A stretch of 64,000 nt of DNA from CAYMPH01 sp964529415 (GTDB taxonomy: Bacteria > Spirochaetota > UBA4802 > UBA5550): positions 1 through 64,000 of the forward strand of contig CAZGWD010000016.1 of assembly GCA_964529415.1 (NCBI GenBank), read 5' to 3'. Position 1 is the stretch's first letter. Every line of letters starts with the position of its first letter. The notes beneath the pieces were generated by a model. It searched no databases, was not told the origin of the DNA, and saw only the letters and a program-made list of their open reading frames with translations. The position numbers were made by a program, and so were the translations under genes. Positions 33,958 through 43,951 of the stretch are shown here, in pieces.

Positions 33958-36135
33958 TCAATTCTCGAGTTTCTGAATATGCTGAACCAGCATAGGGACA
34001 TCAAGTATAAGAGCAACTTCACCTGTTCCAAGAATTGTTGCTCCAGTTACCCATTCAAGTTTTTTAAAAATTTTACCAAGCGGCTTAATTACTGTCTGGA
34101 ACTCTCCAATAAGCTTATCTACTGCAAGACCTGCTTTCTTTTTACCATATTCTGCAACAACAATATTCTCGCGTTTTGATTCCGATTCAGACTCGGAGAA
34201 AAATTCCCTCAGACGCATAAATGGCAGTACATTCCCTCTTAAATTCAGATAATTTCCGCCTTCCATTCCTGCCATCTGCTCTTTTGATACTTCAATACAC
34301 TCTGTTACCATATCAAGTGGAAGAATATAATATGATATTCCAACCTGAACCATAAAACCCTCAATTATTGCAAGAGTTAGAGGAAGATGAATGCTGATTG
34401 TAGTTCCTTCTCCCTGTTCAGTTTCTATATCAATAATTCCTCTAAGGGATTCAATATTTTTTTTAACAACATCCATTCCGACACCTCTGCCGGAAACATT
34501 TGTTATTTTTTCAGCTGTTGAAAAACCAGGCTCAAATATAAGATGATACAGATCATTATCTGAAAGTTCATCTGTTTCCTTTATTAACCCCTTCTCAATT
34601 GCCTTAGTCCGGATTTTATCTATTTTAAGGCCTTCACCATCATCCATTACTTCAATTACAATGCTGCCTGTTTCATGATAAGCATCGAGATATATCGTAC
34701 CTCTTCTGGGTTTACCTATAGCTGCTCTTTCATCAGGCGTACCTATTCCGTGATCAATTGAATTTCTGATAAGATGCATAATTGGATCAGAAATTTTTTC
34801 AATTACGGTTTTATCAAGTTCTGTATCGGCACCGCTGACAATGAGATCAATTTCCTTGCCGTTTTCCCGGCTTAGATCGCGTACTACTCTCTCAAACTTT
34901 TTAAATGTTTCTCCTATCTGCACCATTCGGATATTCATGGTGCTGTCACGGACCTCATCAATTAGCCTGGACATGGTTGAGACAGATTCAACAAGATCTG
35001 TATTGCCGGTTGATCCGGAAAGCTGTTTAACTGTTGCTCCATTAATAACAAGTTCTCCAACAAGATTAATCAGGCTGTCAAGTTTTTCAGCATCAATACG
35101 TATTGTTTTATTCTTCTTGTCCTCAAAATTTTTAATCTCTTTTTGTTTGCTTAATGCAGCATCAACTATTGTTTTTTGAAGCATTTTTTCTTTTATGAAT
35201 ATTTCACCGATAGGAGTTGTATTTGCTTCAGTTCCAGTATCTTCTTTAATAATTTCTGATGCAGTTATCTGAACTTTTAATGCCTGATCAAGTTCAGTTT
35301 TTGTAATAGCTCCGATATTAACCAGCATGTCGCCAATTTTCATTGGTGTTTCAGGAAGTTCATAAATTAAATTTACATAATCATTAATACTGCTGCGGGG
35401 TGGAAGAATTTTTATTTTACAATCTTCTTTCAGAAATTCAAAAATATTTTCAATCCTGCTTTTATCAATTTCAGATTTGAATGAAATCTCAAATCCGAGA
35501 TAACATTTTTCCGGATCCATATTTTCCTCATCCGGCATGTCATCATAAACCGGAAGAATATTTAAAATATCCCCGAATTCTTTCAGATATGAAATTGCTG
35601 ATTGCGGATCGATACCGCTTTGAAAAACATCTTTATTCAACCTGAGAGATATATGGTAGCATTCATTACGGATATTTCTTTCTTTGATTACAGGAGACAA
35701 AGCATCCTCAGATGGAGGATTGACTGACGATTTTGAATATTCAGATAAAAAACCAAGAAGTGATTCTCTTTGAATTTCTACGCCTGCATCAAGAACAGCT
35801 TTTTCATTTTTTTCAAAAAGATCTATTAGGATTTTCATGAAATCATGGCAGTCGAGAAGCAGGCCAATAAAATCCTGAGAAATGGCAATTTTTCCGTTCC
35901 TGAGATTATCAAGCACGTTTTCAACTGAATGAGTAAATTTTTCAATTTCAGCAAGACCGAACATGCCGGATGAACCTTTTATTGTATGAGCAGACCTGAA
36001 CAGAGCATTTATTGATTCTGTATCATCAGGATCTTTTTCCAGATTCAGCAGATATGTTTCCATATCATCGAGCATTTCCCTGCTTTCAGTAAAAAAAAGA
36101 CCAATCGCGTCATGGATGTTATATTTGTCTGCCAT
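33958..36135 (-). CDS. cheA: Chemotaxis histidine kinase CheA with an MshEN-like insert
   Basis: Central kinase of the chemotaxis array. Domains in order are: HPt with phospho-acceptor His50 (SAHTIKGSSG); a region 155-245 in the place of P2; two MshEN-like motifs of 24 residues (266-289 and 308-331, each beginning K/P-I-G and ending in Gln); and the dimerisation helix pair from about 345. The HATPase follows with RNSIDHGI (457-464), MDDGEGL (497-503) and GRGVGMDVV (549-557), then a CheW-like P5 from about 590. The MshEN-like part resembles motifs in the J-domain protein at 31175. It is the last gene of the chemotaxis operon, preceded by a STAS gene. GGAGG precedes the ATG. Confidence 0.93.
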   Translation of the reverse strand: MADKYNIHDAIGLFFTESREMLDDMETYLLNLEKDPDDTESINALFRSAHTIKGSSGMFGLAEIEKFTHSVENVLDNLRNGKIAISQDFIGLLLDCHDFMKILIDLFEKNEKAVLDAGVEIQRESLLGFLSEYSKSSVNPPSEDALSPVIKERNIRNECYHISLRLNKDVFQSGIDPQSAISYLKEFGDILNILPVYDDMPDEENMDPEKCYLGFEISFKSEIDKSRIENIFEFLKEDCKIKILPPRSSINDYVNLIYELPETPMKIGDMLVNIGAITKTELDQALKVQITASEIIKEDTGTEANTTPIGEIFIKEKMLQKTIVDAALSKQKEIKNFEDKKNKTIRIDAEKLDSLINLVGELVINGATVKQLSGSTGNTDLVESVSTMSRLIDEVRDSTMNIRMVQIGETFKKFERVVRDLSRENGKEIDLIVSGADTELDKTVIEKISDPIMHLIRNSIDHGIGTPDERAAIGKPRRGTIYLDAYHETGSIVIEVMDDGEGLKIDKIRTKAIEKGLIKETDELSDNDLYHLIFEPGFSTAEKITNVSGRGVGMDVVKKNIESLRGIIDIETEQGEGTTISIHLPLTLAIIEGFMVQVGISYYILPLDMVTECIEVSKEQMAGMEGGNYLNLRGNVLPFMRLREFFSESESESKRENIVVAEYGKKKAGLAVDKLIGEFQTVIKPLGKIFKKLEWVTGATILGTGEVALILDVPMLVQHIQKLEN

Positions 36136-36146
36136 ATTTTCCTCCG

Positions 36147-36440
36147 TTAATTGAGAAAACCGTATAATGAAAATATTCTATCCGATTCAGGGCTTTTACC
36201 TGTTACTGAAAGTTTCTTATTATTTATAGATGACTCTCTTAAAAAATAAAGCAGCAGTTGATACCCTGCAGTATCCATTTTTATAATTCCAGATAAATCA
36301 AGTGAAATATTCTCTGAAGATTTTATCAGTTCAGAAATCATTTCTTTAGCGGATTTCACAGAATATATTGTGAAATCACCGTTTAATTTAACTATAAGAT
36401 TACCGTCTTTTGTTTTAGTTTCTTTAATTTCCAATTTCAT
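36147..36440 (-). CDS. STAS domain protein of the chemotaxis operon
   Basis: A single STAS domain of 97 residues (like SpoIIAA-type anti-anti-sigma factors and MlaB). The central ISLDLSGIIKMDTAGYQLL has the conserved D-[ST]-x-G box, with Thr as the potential phosphorylation site. It is encoded 11 bases ahead of cheA and after cheY. STAS proteins in chemotaxis operons are known but their role is not well defined. The receiver-HATPase protein at 13426 has an anti-sigma-type kinase fold and could act on such a protein; this is speculation. Confidence 0.85.
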   Translation of the reverse strand: MKLEIKETKTKDGNLIVKLNGDFTIYSVKSAKEMISELIKSSENISLDLSGIIKMDTAGYQLLLYFLRESSINNKKLSVTGKSPESDRIFSLYGFLN

Positions 36441-36558
36441 ATCTCAGCTCACCGGAATTTCATTAGTTTATATATTTATCATTTAACAGATATTGCACAT
36501 CTCAGCCTTTGAAGAATGACAGTAAATTGCTTTAAAATTCAACAAATCAATTAATCAT

Positions 36559-36933
36559 CTACGGTATAAGTTTTTTAACAGCTTCAATTAATGTTTCCGG
36601 CTGGAAAGGCTTGATTAGCCAGGCTTTTGCTCCAGCTTCCTTTCCTTTTAATTTCATATCCTCACCTGATTCTGTTGTTAGCATAATAATGGGTGTAAAC
36701 TTGTAAGATTCATATTTTGAATCAGATTTAACAGCATGCAGAAATTCAATACCGTTCATATTCGGCATATTCACATCGCATACGAACAGATCTATTTCCG
36801 ATCCATCAAGTTTTGATAATGCATTAACACCATCAACAGCCTCAATTGTATCATAACCTGAACTGGATAATGTGAGGCTCACAATCTGCCTGATTGCGGA
36901 TGAATCATCTATAACCATTATTTTTTTTCCCAT
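36559..36933 (-). CDS. cheY: CheY-type response regulator
   Basis: Stand-alone receiver that carries the signal from CheA to the flagellar switch. The acidic pocket is intact (MVIDDSSAIR), the phospho-acceptor Asp is in LFVCDVNMPNMNG, the Thr in IIMLTTESG and the Lys in LIKPFQP. The length is 124. GAGGAG precedes the start. It is in the minus-strand operon MCP-cheW-cheW-cheY-STAS-cheA. Confidence 0.94.
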   Translation of the reverse strand: MGKKIMVIDDSSAIRQIVSLTLSSSGYDTIEAVDGVNALSKLDGSEIDLFVCDVNMPNMNGIEFLHAVKSDSKYESYKFTPIIMLTTESGEDMKLKGKEAGAKAWLIKPFQPETLIEAVKKLIP

Positions 36934-36960
36934 TTACAATTCTCCTCGATGCTTTTCATT

Positions 36961-37452
36961 TTATTCTTCGCATTTTATCAAACCAAGCTCCTCATCTGAG
37001 AATACTTTATCGACATTCATTAATATAATAATTTTATCTTCAATTTTTCCAATTCCTTCAACACAGTCCAGTTTGATATTTGAACTGAAATGAGGTGTGT
37101 CCTGTATTGAATCAACTTTGAGGCTTACAACATCCAGGATAGAATCCACTATCATGCCAATAAGTCTGTTTTTCACTTCTGCAATCATGATTACTGTGAG
37201 TTTATCATAAGCTTTTTCGGGAAGGCCGAATTTTATTCTCATGCATACAAGCGGAACAATGATTCCTCTTAAATTAACTATTCCTTTCATATAAGGCAGG
37301 GAGTTCGGTATTTGTGATGCTTCAGTCATGCCGATTATTTCCTGTATTTTTGCAACATCTACTCCATATGTTTCATTTTCTATATTTACTGTCACAAACA
37401 TTCTTTCAGGTATTTTAACTTCAGCAGCTTTTTCTTTAAAATGTTTCTTCAT
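36961..37452 (-). CDS. cheW: CheW-type coupling protein (1)
   Basis: Adaptor that connects chemoreceptors with CheA. The CheW fold is recognisable by YGVDVAKIQEIIGM, IPNSLPYMKGIVNLRGIIVPLV and IGMIVDSILDVVSLK. The length (163) is normal. The best ribosome site (GGAGGT) is about 16 bases ahead of the ATG, rather far. It follows the second cheW gene on the same strand. Confidence 0.92.
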   Translation of the reverse strand: MKKHFKEKAAEVKIPERMFVTVNIENETYGVDVAKIQEIIGMTEASQIPNSLPYMKGIVNLRGIIVPLVCMRIKFGLPEKAYDKLTVIMIAEVKNRLIGMIVDSILDVVSLKVDSIQDTPHFSSNIKLDCVEGIGKIEDKIIILMNVDKVFSDEELGLIKCEE

Positions 37453-37482
37453 AACTCTATTATCCGACCTCCATTCTTTATT

Positions 37483-37986
37483 TTATACAAAGTCTGAAAG
37501 CTCTTCAATATCAAGAACCTTATCTGAATTCAGGATGAAAATAAAAATATCATTAACCTTGCCAACACCTTTAATAAAATCAGCCCTGATGTTTGAGCCG
37601 AATGAAGGAGCAGGCTCCATTAAGTCCTCAGGAATATCGGTTACTGCCCTTATTGCATCCACTGCAACGCCAATGTGAATTAAAGCTCCATCAGTTTTAT
37701 CCTGAACTTCAACTATAACAATGCACGTGGTTTTCTTAACTTCAATTTTTTTATCCTTATAAAATCTTGATGAAAGATCAATAACCGGAACAATTTCCCC
37801 ACGAAGATTTATTACACCTCTGATGTATTGTGGCATTCTTGGAATCTTGAAAACTGTTTTAAATTCTATAACTTCTCTTACGGAATTAACCTCTATGCCA
37901 TATGTTTCAGAACCAAGCAGAAATGTAAAAAACTGGGTAACATTTTCTGATGTCCTGTCTTTTTCATTTGTTTCTGTTTTATTCAT
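37483..37986 (-). CDS. cheW: CheW-type coupling protein (2)
   Basis: Second CheW paralogue, with YGIEVNSVREVIEF, IPRMPQYIRGVINLRGEIVPVIDL and VAVDAIRAVTDIP. It differs from its neighbour mainly in N- and C-termini. Two CheW copies side by side suggest specialised coupling, for example one per receptor class, or a mixed CheA/CheW ring; the window contains two receptors of different type. GGAGA precedes the start. Confidence 0.92.
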   Translation of the reverse strand: MNKTETNEKDRTSENVTQFFTFLLGSETYGIEVNSVREVIEFKTVFKIPRMPQYIRGVINLRGEIVPVIDLSSRFYKDKKIEVKKTTCIVIVEVQDKTDGALIHIGVAVDAIRAVTDIPEDLMEPAPSFGSNIRADFIKGVGKVNDIFIFILNSDKVLDIEELSDFV

Positions 37987-38104
37987 ATTTTAATCTCCAG
38001 GTAACCGGTATAAAAACAGTTACCGGCATCATTAAAAAAATTACAATATTTAAGGTTAAAATATACTTAAAAAACAATATGTCAATACAAAATCAATTCC
38101 ATGT

Positions 38105-39679
38105 TTATTTTCCTGCTAGCAAGCCTGCAACTTTTTTTGTTTCAGAAGCATTTTCGTTTATATTAAAAAATGCAATTGTTGCCTGCAGTTCAGCTGCATG
38201 TGCAGCAAGAGTTTCAGATGTTGCTGCAAGCTCTTCTGCAGATGCTGCATTCTGCTGTGTTATCTGATTAAGCTGTTCCATACCGCCATTTATCTGATCA
38301 ACTCCTGAATCCTGTTCCTGCGAAGATGCTGTTATCTGGGAAACAAAATCAGAGGTTTTTTTAATCTTTGGTACAATTTCTTCAATTAGCGTTCCTGCTT
38401 CAATTGCGTTTGAAAGACTTGTTGTTGTTATTTCATTAATTTCCTGAGAAGCGATCTGGCTTTTTTCAGCAAGCTTTCTTACTTCACCTGCAACTACCGC
38501 AAAACCCTTTCCATGCTCTCCTGCTCTGGCAGCTTCAATTGCTGCATTCAAAGCAAGAAGATTTGTCTGATATGCAATATCCTCTATAAGAGAAATTTTC
38601 TTTGAAATCAATTTCATTGATTCTACAGTTTTAACAACTGAGCTGCCTACCTTAACCGCTTCTTCAGAAGTGTCATGGGCAAGTTTATCTGTAGCTATTG
38701 AATTTTCAGTGTTTTTGCTTATGCTTGCACTGACTTCCTCAAGAGATGAAGCTGCTTCTTCAACATTCGCAGCCTGCTCATTTGTAGCAGAACTCAAATT
38801 CTGTGCTGTAGCGCTCATTTCCTCTGAAGCGCTCGCAAGCGAAGAAGAACTGTCATTTATCTTAACAACAATTTCTGTTAATTTTTCTTTCATGGTATTG
38901 AGTGCAAATTGAAGTTTTCCTGTTTCGTCCTGTGAATCTACAGTTAAAAAAACAGTTAGATCACCTTTTGATATTTTTTCAGCAAATTCAAGGCTCTTAT
39001 TTATAGGATTTGATACAGCTCTGGAGAGTATATATGTGATTAGAATGGAAACAACTATTGATACAGTTAATATAATTATTATAACAAACACCAGTGTTCT
39101 ATACGAAGCATCCTGATCCTCTGCAATTTTTTTTGCGTCTTTCTGATTAAAATCAACAAGCTTATTCACTATTTTCAATGTCTCACGAAAATCTGTTTTC
39201 CATTTCTCCTGCTTTTCATTATATTCAAAAAAAGTATCTTTATTTGCACTTTCAAGAAGATTTTTTGTTTCAATAGTTAGTTGTTTATCTGCTTCTGCCA
39301 ATTTTTCAGATAAAATCTTTTCCTCACCATCAATATGGGTTAAAAAATATTTTTTTAATATTTCATCATTACTGCTTTTAAATTTTTCTGTTTTTTCTAT
39401 CCTGTAATTTAAATCCCTGAATTCAACATTATTTAAATTTTTTCTTCCTTTTATAATTTCAATTTCAACAAAATTGATTCGAAGCTGCTGAAGGTTAAAT
39501 GAATAAGTTAATAAATTGATAACAGCATTATAATGATCTTTATAAAAACCATCAAATTCATTATCCATTTTATTAACCTGAAAATATGTAAAACTGCTTA
39601 TAGCAATTATCAGGACAATAAAAATTGAACAGGCGAGCAGAATTTTAAACGACATTTTTAGATTTTTTAAAAATTGCAT
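38105..39679 (-). CDS. Methyl-accepting chemotaxis protein with four-helix-bundle sensor
   Basis: Chemoreceptor with a first membrane helix (about 10-30), a mainly helical periplasmic domain of about 160 residues (4HB_MCP type), and a second helix (about 190-215). A HAMP domain and a signalling domain follow, with tip NLLALNAAIEAARAGEHGKG. The length is 524. It is the first gene of the chemotaxis operon on this strand; a strong GGAGG precedes the start. The C-terminal AGLLAGK does not look like a methyltransferase-binding pentapeptide. The 281-base gap upstream of it, to pyrR, is AT-rich and shows nothing recognisable. Confidence 0.92.
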   Translation of the reverse strand: MQFLKNLKMSFKILLACSIFIVLIIAISSFTYFQVNKMDNEFDGFYKDHYNAVINLLTYSFNLQQLRINFVEIEIIKGRKNLNNVEFRDLNYRIEKTEKFKSSNDEILKKYFLTHIDGEEKILSEKLAEADKQLTIETKNLLESANKDTFFEYNEKQEKWKTDFRETLKIVNKLVDFNQKDAKKIAEDQDASYRTLVFVIIIILTVSIVVSILITYILSRAVSNPINKSLEFAEKISKGDLTVFLTVDSQDETGKLQFALNTMKEKLTEIVVKINDSSSSLASASEEMSATAQNLSSATNEQAANVEEAASSLEEVSASISKNTENSIATDKLAHDTSEEAVKVGSSVVKTVESMKLISKKISLIEDIAYQTNLLALNAAIEAARAGEHGKGFAVVAGEVRKLAEKSQIASQEINEITTTSLSNAIEAGTLIEEIVPKIKKTSDFVSQITASSQEQDSGVDQINGGMEQLNQITQQNAASAEELAATSETLAAHAAELQATIAFFNINENASETKKVAGLLAGK

Positions 39680-39960
39680 ATAAAGTCCTCCATGAATAAA
39701 ATTACTCTTTATCTTATACTAAAAAATAATAATTACATTTATTATTTGCAACTAAAAAACAATAATTATATCTTAATTTACAAATTATTTCAAATCAATA
39801 GATATAAATAACTATATATTTAAATTTTTAATAGCTAATAAAAACATATACACTCTAATATTTTATTTTTTCATACAGATTAGAGCATATCAGAATAATT
39901 TAGCGGTTATTTTTTTAAAAAAAGCCGGAATAATATACTTGAGAAGTGTTAAAAAAATAA

Positions 39961-40497
39961 TCAATCAGGAATGATATGATAAACAGAGTCAGTATCATCA
40001 ACATCTTTTAGGGTGACTTTAATATCCTCTTTTGCTGAAGTGGAAATTTTGAACCCTGCGTAATCAGGCTGTATAGGAAGTTCCCTGTTGCCTCTGTCCA
40101 CAAGGTTGAAAAGTTTAATGCGGCTCGGCCTGCCGAATGAAGTCAGTGTTTCAAGAGCAGCCTTGGTTGTTCTTCCTGTAAAAATTACATCATCCACAAG
40201 AAGAATATTCATTCCGGAAATATCGAAATCAATTCTCGTTTCCTTGATAAGCGGCAGATTTTTCCTTTTTCCGATATCATCTCTGTAAAAAGTTATATCA
40301 AGAATTCCGAATGGAATCTCCCTGCCGGAAAGTTTTTCTATATTCTTTTTTAAACGCATGGCAATTTCGACACCACCGGTTTGAACGCCGATAATTCCAA
40401 AATTATCCGCTTTTGCAATATCTGCATAAATTTTTGCTGCATTTTTTTCTAAAATTTTAGCTATATCTTCAGGTGAAAGAATTAATTTTTCAGACAT
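39961..40497 (-). CDS. pyrR: PyrR bifunctional pyrimidine regulator/uracil phosphoribosyltransferase
   Basis: Member of the phosphoribosyltransferase fold, with the PRPP loop ILLVDDVIFTGRTTKAAL. In Gram-positive bacteria PyrR binds pyr mRNA leaders and also has weak uracil phosphoribosyltransferase activity. The length of 178 is normal. It starts one base after the carB stop, so it is cotranscribed with carbamoyl-phosphate synthase. No PyrR attenuator was seen upstream of carB, so its mode of action here is open. Confidence 0.92.
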   Translation of the reverse strand: MSEKLILSPEDIAKILEKNAAKIYADIAKADNFGIIGVQTGGVEIAMRLKKNIEKLSGREIPFGILDITFYRDDIGKRKNLPLIKETRIDFDISGMNILLVDDVIFTGRTTKAALETLTSFGRPSRIKLFNLVDRGNRELPIQPDYAGFKISTSAKEDIKVTLKDVDDTDSVYHIIPD

Positions 40498-40498
40498 A

Positions 40499-43400
40499 TC
40501 AAATTACCTCTTTATGATATTCCTGTATTGATCTTACGGAAAGTTCCTTTTTCGATTTAACTTCAAGTATTCCCCTGATTGCAGCGTGTGCAGCCTGGAT
40601 TGTTGTTACAGCAGGAACGTGATATCTGATTGCAGCCTGCCTGATAAAGTACGCATCATCTTTTGAAATTTTCCCGGTTGGCGTGTTTATTATAAAATGA
40701 ATCTCATCATTTTTTATCAGATCTACAATGTTCGGTCTGCCTTCGCTCACCTTGAAAACTCTTTCACATGCTATACCGTGATTTGTGTAGAAAAGAGCTG
40801 TTCCCTCTGTTCCAATAAGCTTAAAACCGCTTTCAAACAGGTTTTTTACATCTTCAAGAAGTTCGTCCTTGGATCTTCTGTTTATACTCAGAAAAACAGT
40901 TCCCTCGATCGGAAGTTTATCTCCTGAGGCAAGAGTTGCCTTATAAAAAGATTCACCGAAATTTTTTGAAATTCCCATAACTTCGCCTGTTGATTTCATC
41001 TCAGGAGAAAGAAGCGTATCAACTCCTGGAAATTTATTAAACGGCAGTACTGCTTCCTTTACGCTTACATATGGTGTTTTCTTCATAACTGTAAGTCCGA
41101 ATTCCTTCAATTTTCTTCCAAGCATTACCTTCATTGCAATTTTCGCAAGAGGAACGCCTGTTGCCTTTGAAACAAAAGGAACTGTACGCGATGCTCTCGG
41201 ATTGACTTCAATTACATAAAGCTGTCCTGCTTTAATGGCAAATTGAATATTTAAAAGCCCTATAACATCCAGCTCATGTGCAAGTGCTTCAGTAGTCATG
41301 GTAATATTTTTAATCATTACATCGGATAAAGAAATCGGAGGCAGGATACATGCAGAGTCGCCTGAGTGTACACCTGCTTCTTCAACGTGTTCCATTATTG
41401 CTCCGATAAAAACAGTTTCACCGTCGCAGATCGCATCCACATCTATCTCAACAGCATCTTCGATAAAATCATCAACGAGTATAGGATGCTCCGGTGAAAG
41501 CTCAACTGCTGTTTTTATATAATGAACCAGACTCGGTTCATCATAAATTATCGACATGGCACGTCCGCCTAAAACATATGAAGGCCGCACTAATACAGGA
41601 TAACCGATTCTGTTTGCTATTTTAACTGCATCTTCCTGTGTATATGCAAGTCCGTTTTCCGGCTGAAGAAGATCGAGTTTGCGCACTACCTCTGCAAATT
41701 TTTCCCTGTCTTCTGCCCTGTCAATTGAATCAGGAGATGTCCCGAGGATCTTTACTCCATTTTCTGCAAGTCCTCTTGCAAGCCTGAGAGGGGTCTGTCC
41801 GCCGAACTGAACAATTACTCCATCAGGTTTTTCCCTGTTGTAAATATGCAGAATGTCTTCAAGAGTAAGAGGTTCAAAATATAATCTGTCTGATGTATCA
41901 TAATCCGTGGAAACAGTTTCAGGGTTGGAATTTACCATTATGGATTCAATTCCCTCTTCACGAAGCGCAAATGAAGCGTGACAGCAGCAGTAATCAAATT
42001 CAATTCCCTGGCCTATTCTGTTGGGCCCGCCTCCGAGTATCATAACTTTTTTATTCCTGCTGTTTTTTGATTCATCCTCATCGTCATAGGCTGAATAATA
42101 ATACGGAGTGTATGCCTCGAACTCCCCGCCGCATGTATCAACAACACGGAATCCGGGAATTATTCCTTTTGAAAATCTGAATGCTCTGACTTCTTTTTCT
42201 TTAAGCTTCAGGTTTAGTGAATAATCTTTCTGAAAAGACGGACCCTTCTCATATAATGAATTAAAAGTTTCCTGTGAAGATAAATACCCGAGCTGACGGT
42301 CTGAAAAGCCAAGCTCTTTCATTCTGAAAACGTTTTCTTCAGTAAATCCGTTTATCCTGAAATCTGCAGGGAACTCTTTTGAAGCATCAACTATTTCACT
42401 CAGCTGGTGAAGAAACCACGGGTCAATATATGTAAGCTGGTTGATTCTTTCAACGCTCCAGCCGAGCTTGAATGCTTCTCTTATATAAAAAATTCTGTTT
42501 TCAGCAGGATTTAAAAGTTCCTTCTCAAGAATTTCTCTCTGCTGTTTTTCAGGCAGGGATTTCAGCATTGATTCAATTTTCAGATTACCGTCGCAGCCGA
42601 GACCATATCTGTCATTTTCAAGAGAGCGTAGAGCCTTCTGAAATGCTTCCTTGAAAGTTCTGCCTATGGACATTGCCTCACCAACAGACTTCATCTGTAT
42701 TCCGAGAATTGTATCCGCTCCGTCGAATTTTTCAAATGCCCATCTTGGTATTTTAACAACAACATAATCTATTGTAGGTTCAAATGAAGCCGGCGTTTCG
42801 CGTGTGATATCATTTGAAATTTCGTCGAGTGTGAGGCCAACTGCAAGTTTTGCAGCGATTTTAGCAATCGGGAAACCTGTTGCTTTGGATGCGAGAGCCG
42901 AGCTTCTGCTTACGCGTGGATTCATTTCAATAACAGAAACCCTTCCGTCTTTCGGATTCACAGCGAACTGGATATTGGAACCTCCGGTATCAACCCCTAT
43001 TTCCCTGATTATTTTTATGGAATAATCCCTGAGTTTCTGATATTCCTTGTCTGATAATGTCTGCTGAGGGGCAACTGTTATGGAATCACCAGTGTGAATA
43101 CCCATTGGATCAAAATTTTCTATGGAACAGATAATTACAACATTATCAGCCTTGTCACGCATTACCTCAAGCTCGAATTCTTTCCAGCCTATTACTGACT
43201 CTTCCAAAAGCACCTGGTGAATCGGAGACTGGTCCAGCCCATGACGGATATAATCAATAAAATCCTCTTTATTATAAACAATGCTTCCGCCGCTGCCTCC
43301 AAGGGTAAATGCAGGCCTTATAATGATTGGAAGCTTGATTCGCTCCATTACCTGTATCGCTTCATCAACACTTGATGCAAGACCCGACTCAGGAACCGAA

Positions 43401-43822
43401 AGTCCAATTTTTATCATAGCCTGTTTAAAAAGTTCCCTGTCCTCTGCTTTTTTAATGGATTCAATATTTGCGCCTATCAGCTCTACTCCATACTTTTCAA
43501 AAACTCCAAGTTTGTGGAGATCCATTGTTACATTAAGAGCTGTCTGACCGCCTACAGTAGGAAGCAAAGCCTGAGGTCTTTCAATTTCTATGATTTTTTC
43601 AACGATTTCAGGTGTTATTGGTTCTATATAAGTTTTATTTGCAAGATCAGGGTCTGTCATGATTGTCGCAGGATTGGAATTTATCAGTACGACTTCATAT
43701 CCCTCTTCGCGCAAAGCCTTGCAGGCCTGGGAACCTGAATAATCGAACTCGCAGGCCTGGCCTATGACAATCGGCCCGGAACCTATAATCATTATTTTTT
43801 TGATATCAGTGCGTTTGGGCAT
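40499..43822 (-). CDS. carB: Carbamoyl-phosphate synthase large subunit
   Basis: Makes carbamoyl phosphate from bicarbonate, ammonia (from CarA) and two ATP for arginine and pyrimidine synthesis. Both ATP-grasp halves are complete: IMIIGSGPIVIGQACEFDYS at the N-terminus and VMILGGGPNRIGQGIEFDYC in the second half. The C-terminal MGS-like allosteric domain has INTPTGK. The length of 1107 is close to the usual 1070-1080. GAGG precedes the ATG. carA is not in the window. The minus-strand gap upstream holds a possible promoter. Confidence 0.97.
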   Translation of the reverse strand: MPKRTDIKKIMIIGSGPIVIGQACEFDYSGSQACKALREEGYEVVLINSNPATIMTDPDLANKTYIEPITPEIVEKIIEIERPQALLPTVGGQTALNVTMDLHKLGVFEKYGVELIGANIESIKKAEDRELFKQAMIKIGLSVPESGLASSVDEAIQVMERIKLPIIIRPAFTLGGSGGSIVYNKEDFIDYIRHGLDQSPIHQVLLEESVIGWKEFELEVMRDKADNVVIICSIENFDPMGIHTGDSITVAPQQTLSDKEYQKLRDYSIKIIREIGVDTGGSNIQFAVNPKDGRVSVIEMNPRVSRSSALASKATGFPIAKIAAKLAVGLTLDEISNDITRETPASFEPTIDYVVVKIPRWAFEKFDGADTILGIQMKSVGEAMSIGRTFKEAFQKALRSLENDRYGLGCDGNLKIESMLKSLPEKQQREILEKELLNPAENRIFYIREAFKLGWSVERINQLTYIDPWFLHQLSEIVDASKEFPADFRINGFTEENVFRMKELGFSDRQLGYLSSQETFNSLYEKGPSFQKDYSLNLKLKEKEVRAFRFSKGIIPGFRVVDTCGGEFEAYTPYYYSAYDDEDESKNSRNKKVMILGGGPNRIGQGIEFDYCCCHASFALREEGIESIMVNSNPETVSTDYDTSDRLYFEPLTLEDILHIYNREKPDGVIVQFGGQTPLRLARGLAENGVKILGTSPDSIDRAEDREKFAEVVRKLDLLQPENGLAYTQEDAVKIANRIGYPVLVRPSYVLGGRAMSIIYDEPSLVHYIKTAVELSPEHPILVDDFIEDAVEIDVDAICDGETVFIGAIMEHVEEAGVHSGDSACILPPISLSDVMIKNITMTTEALAHELDVIGLLNIQFAIKAGQLYVIEVNPRASRTVPFVSKATGVPLAKIAMKVMLGRKLKEFGLTVMKKTPYVSVKEAVLPFNKFPGVDTLLSPEMKSTGEVMGISKNFGESFYKATLASGDKLPIEGTVFLSINRRSKDELLEDVKNLFESGFKLIGTEGTALFYTNHGIACERVFKVSEGRPNIVDLIKNDEIHFIINTPTGKISKDDAYFIRQAAIRYHVPAVTTIQAAHAAIRGILEVKSKKELSVRSIQEYHKEVI

Positions 43823-43851
43823 TTCGACCTCGTTTTTTCGGTATTTACATT

Positions 43852-43880
43852 TAAAAAATTTGATTAGCTATATTTGTCAA
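43852..43880 (-). promoter_or_regulatory. Possible sigma-70-type promoter for carB-pyrR
   Basis: On the minus strand TTGACA (complement of 43875-43880) is followed after 17 bases by TTTTTA (43852-43857), about 30 bases before the carB start. The -35 matches the consensus fully while the -10 is weak. On the plus strand another TTGACA lies at 43895-43900, pointing towards tetR but about 240 bases from it, with a repeat element in between. Confidence 0.35.
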
Positions 43881-43951
43881 TAAAATATTATGACTTGACA
43901 TATTGATAAACACTAAATTAAATTAAATTCTATTCCTTTAATATTTGGCTA

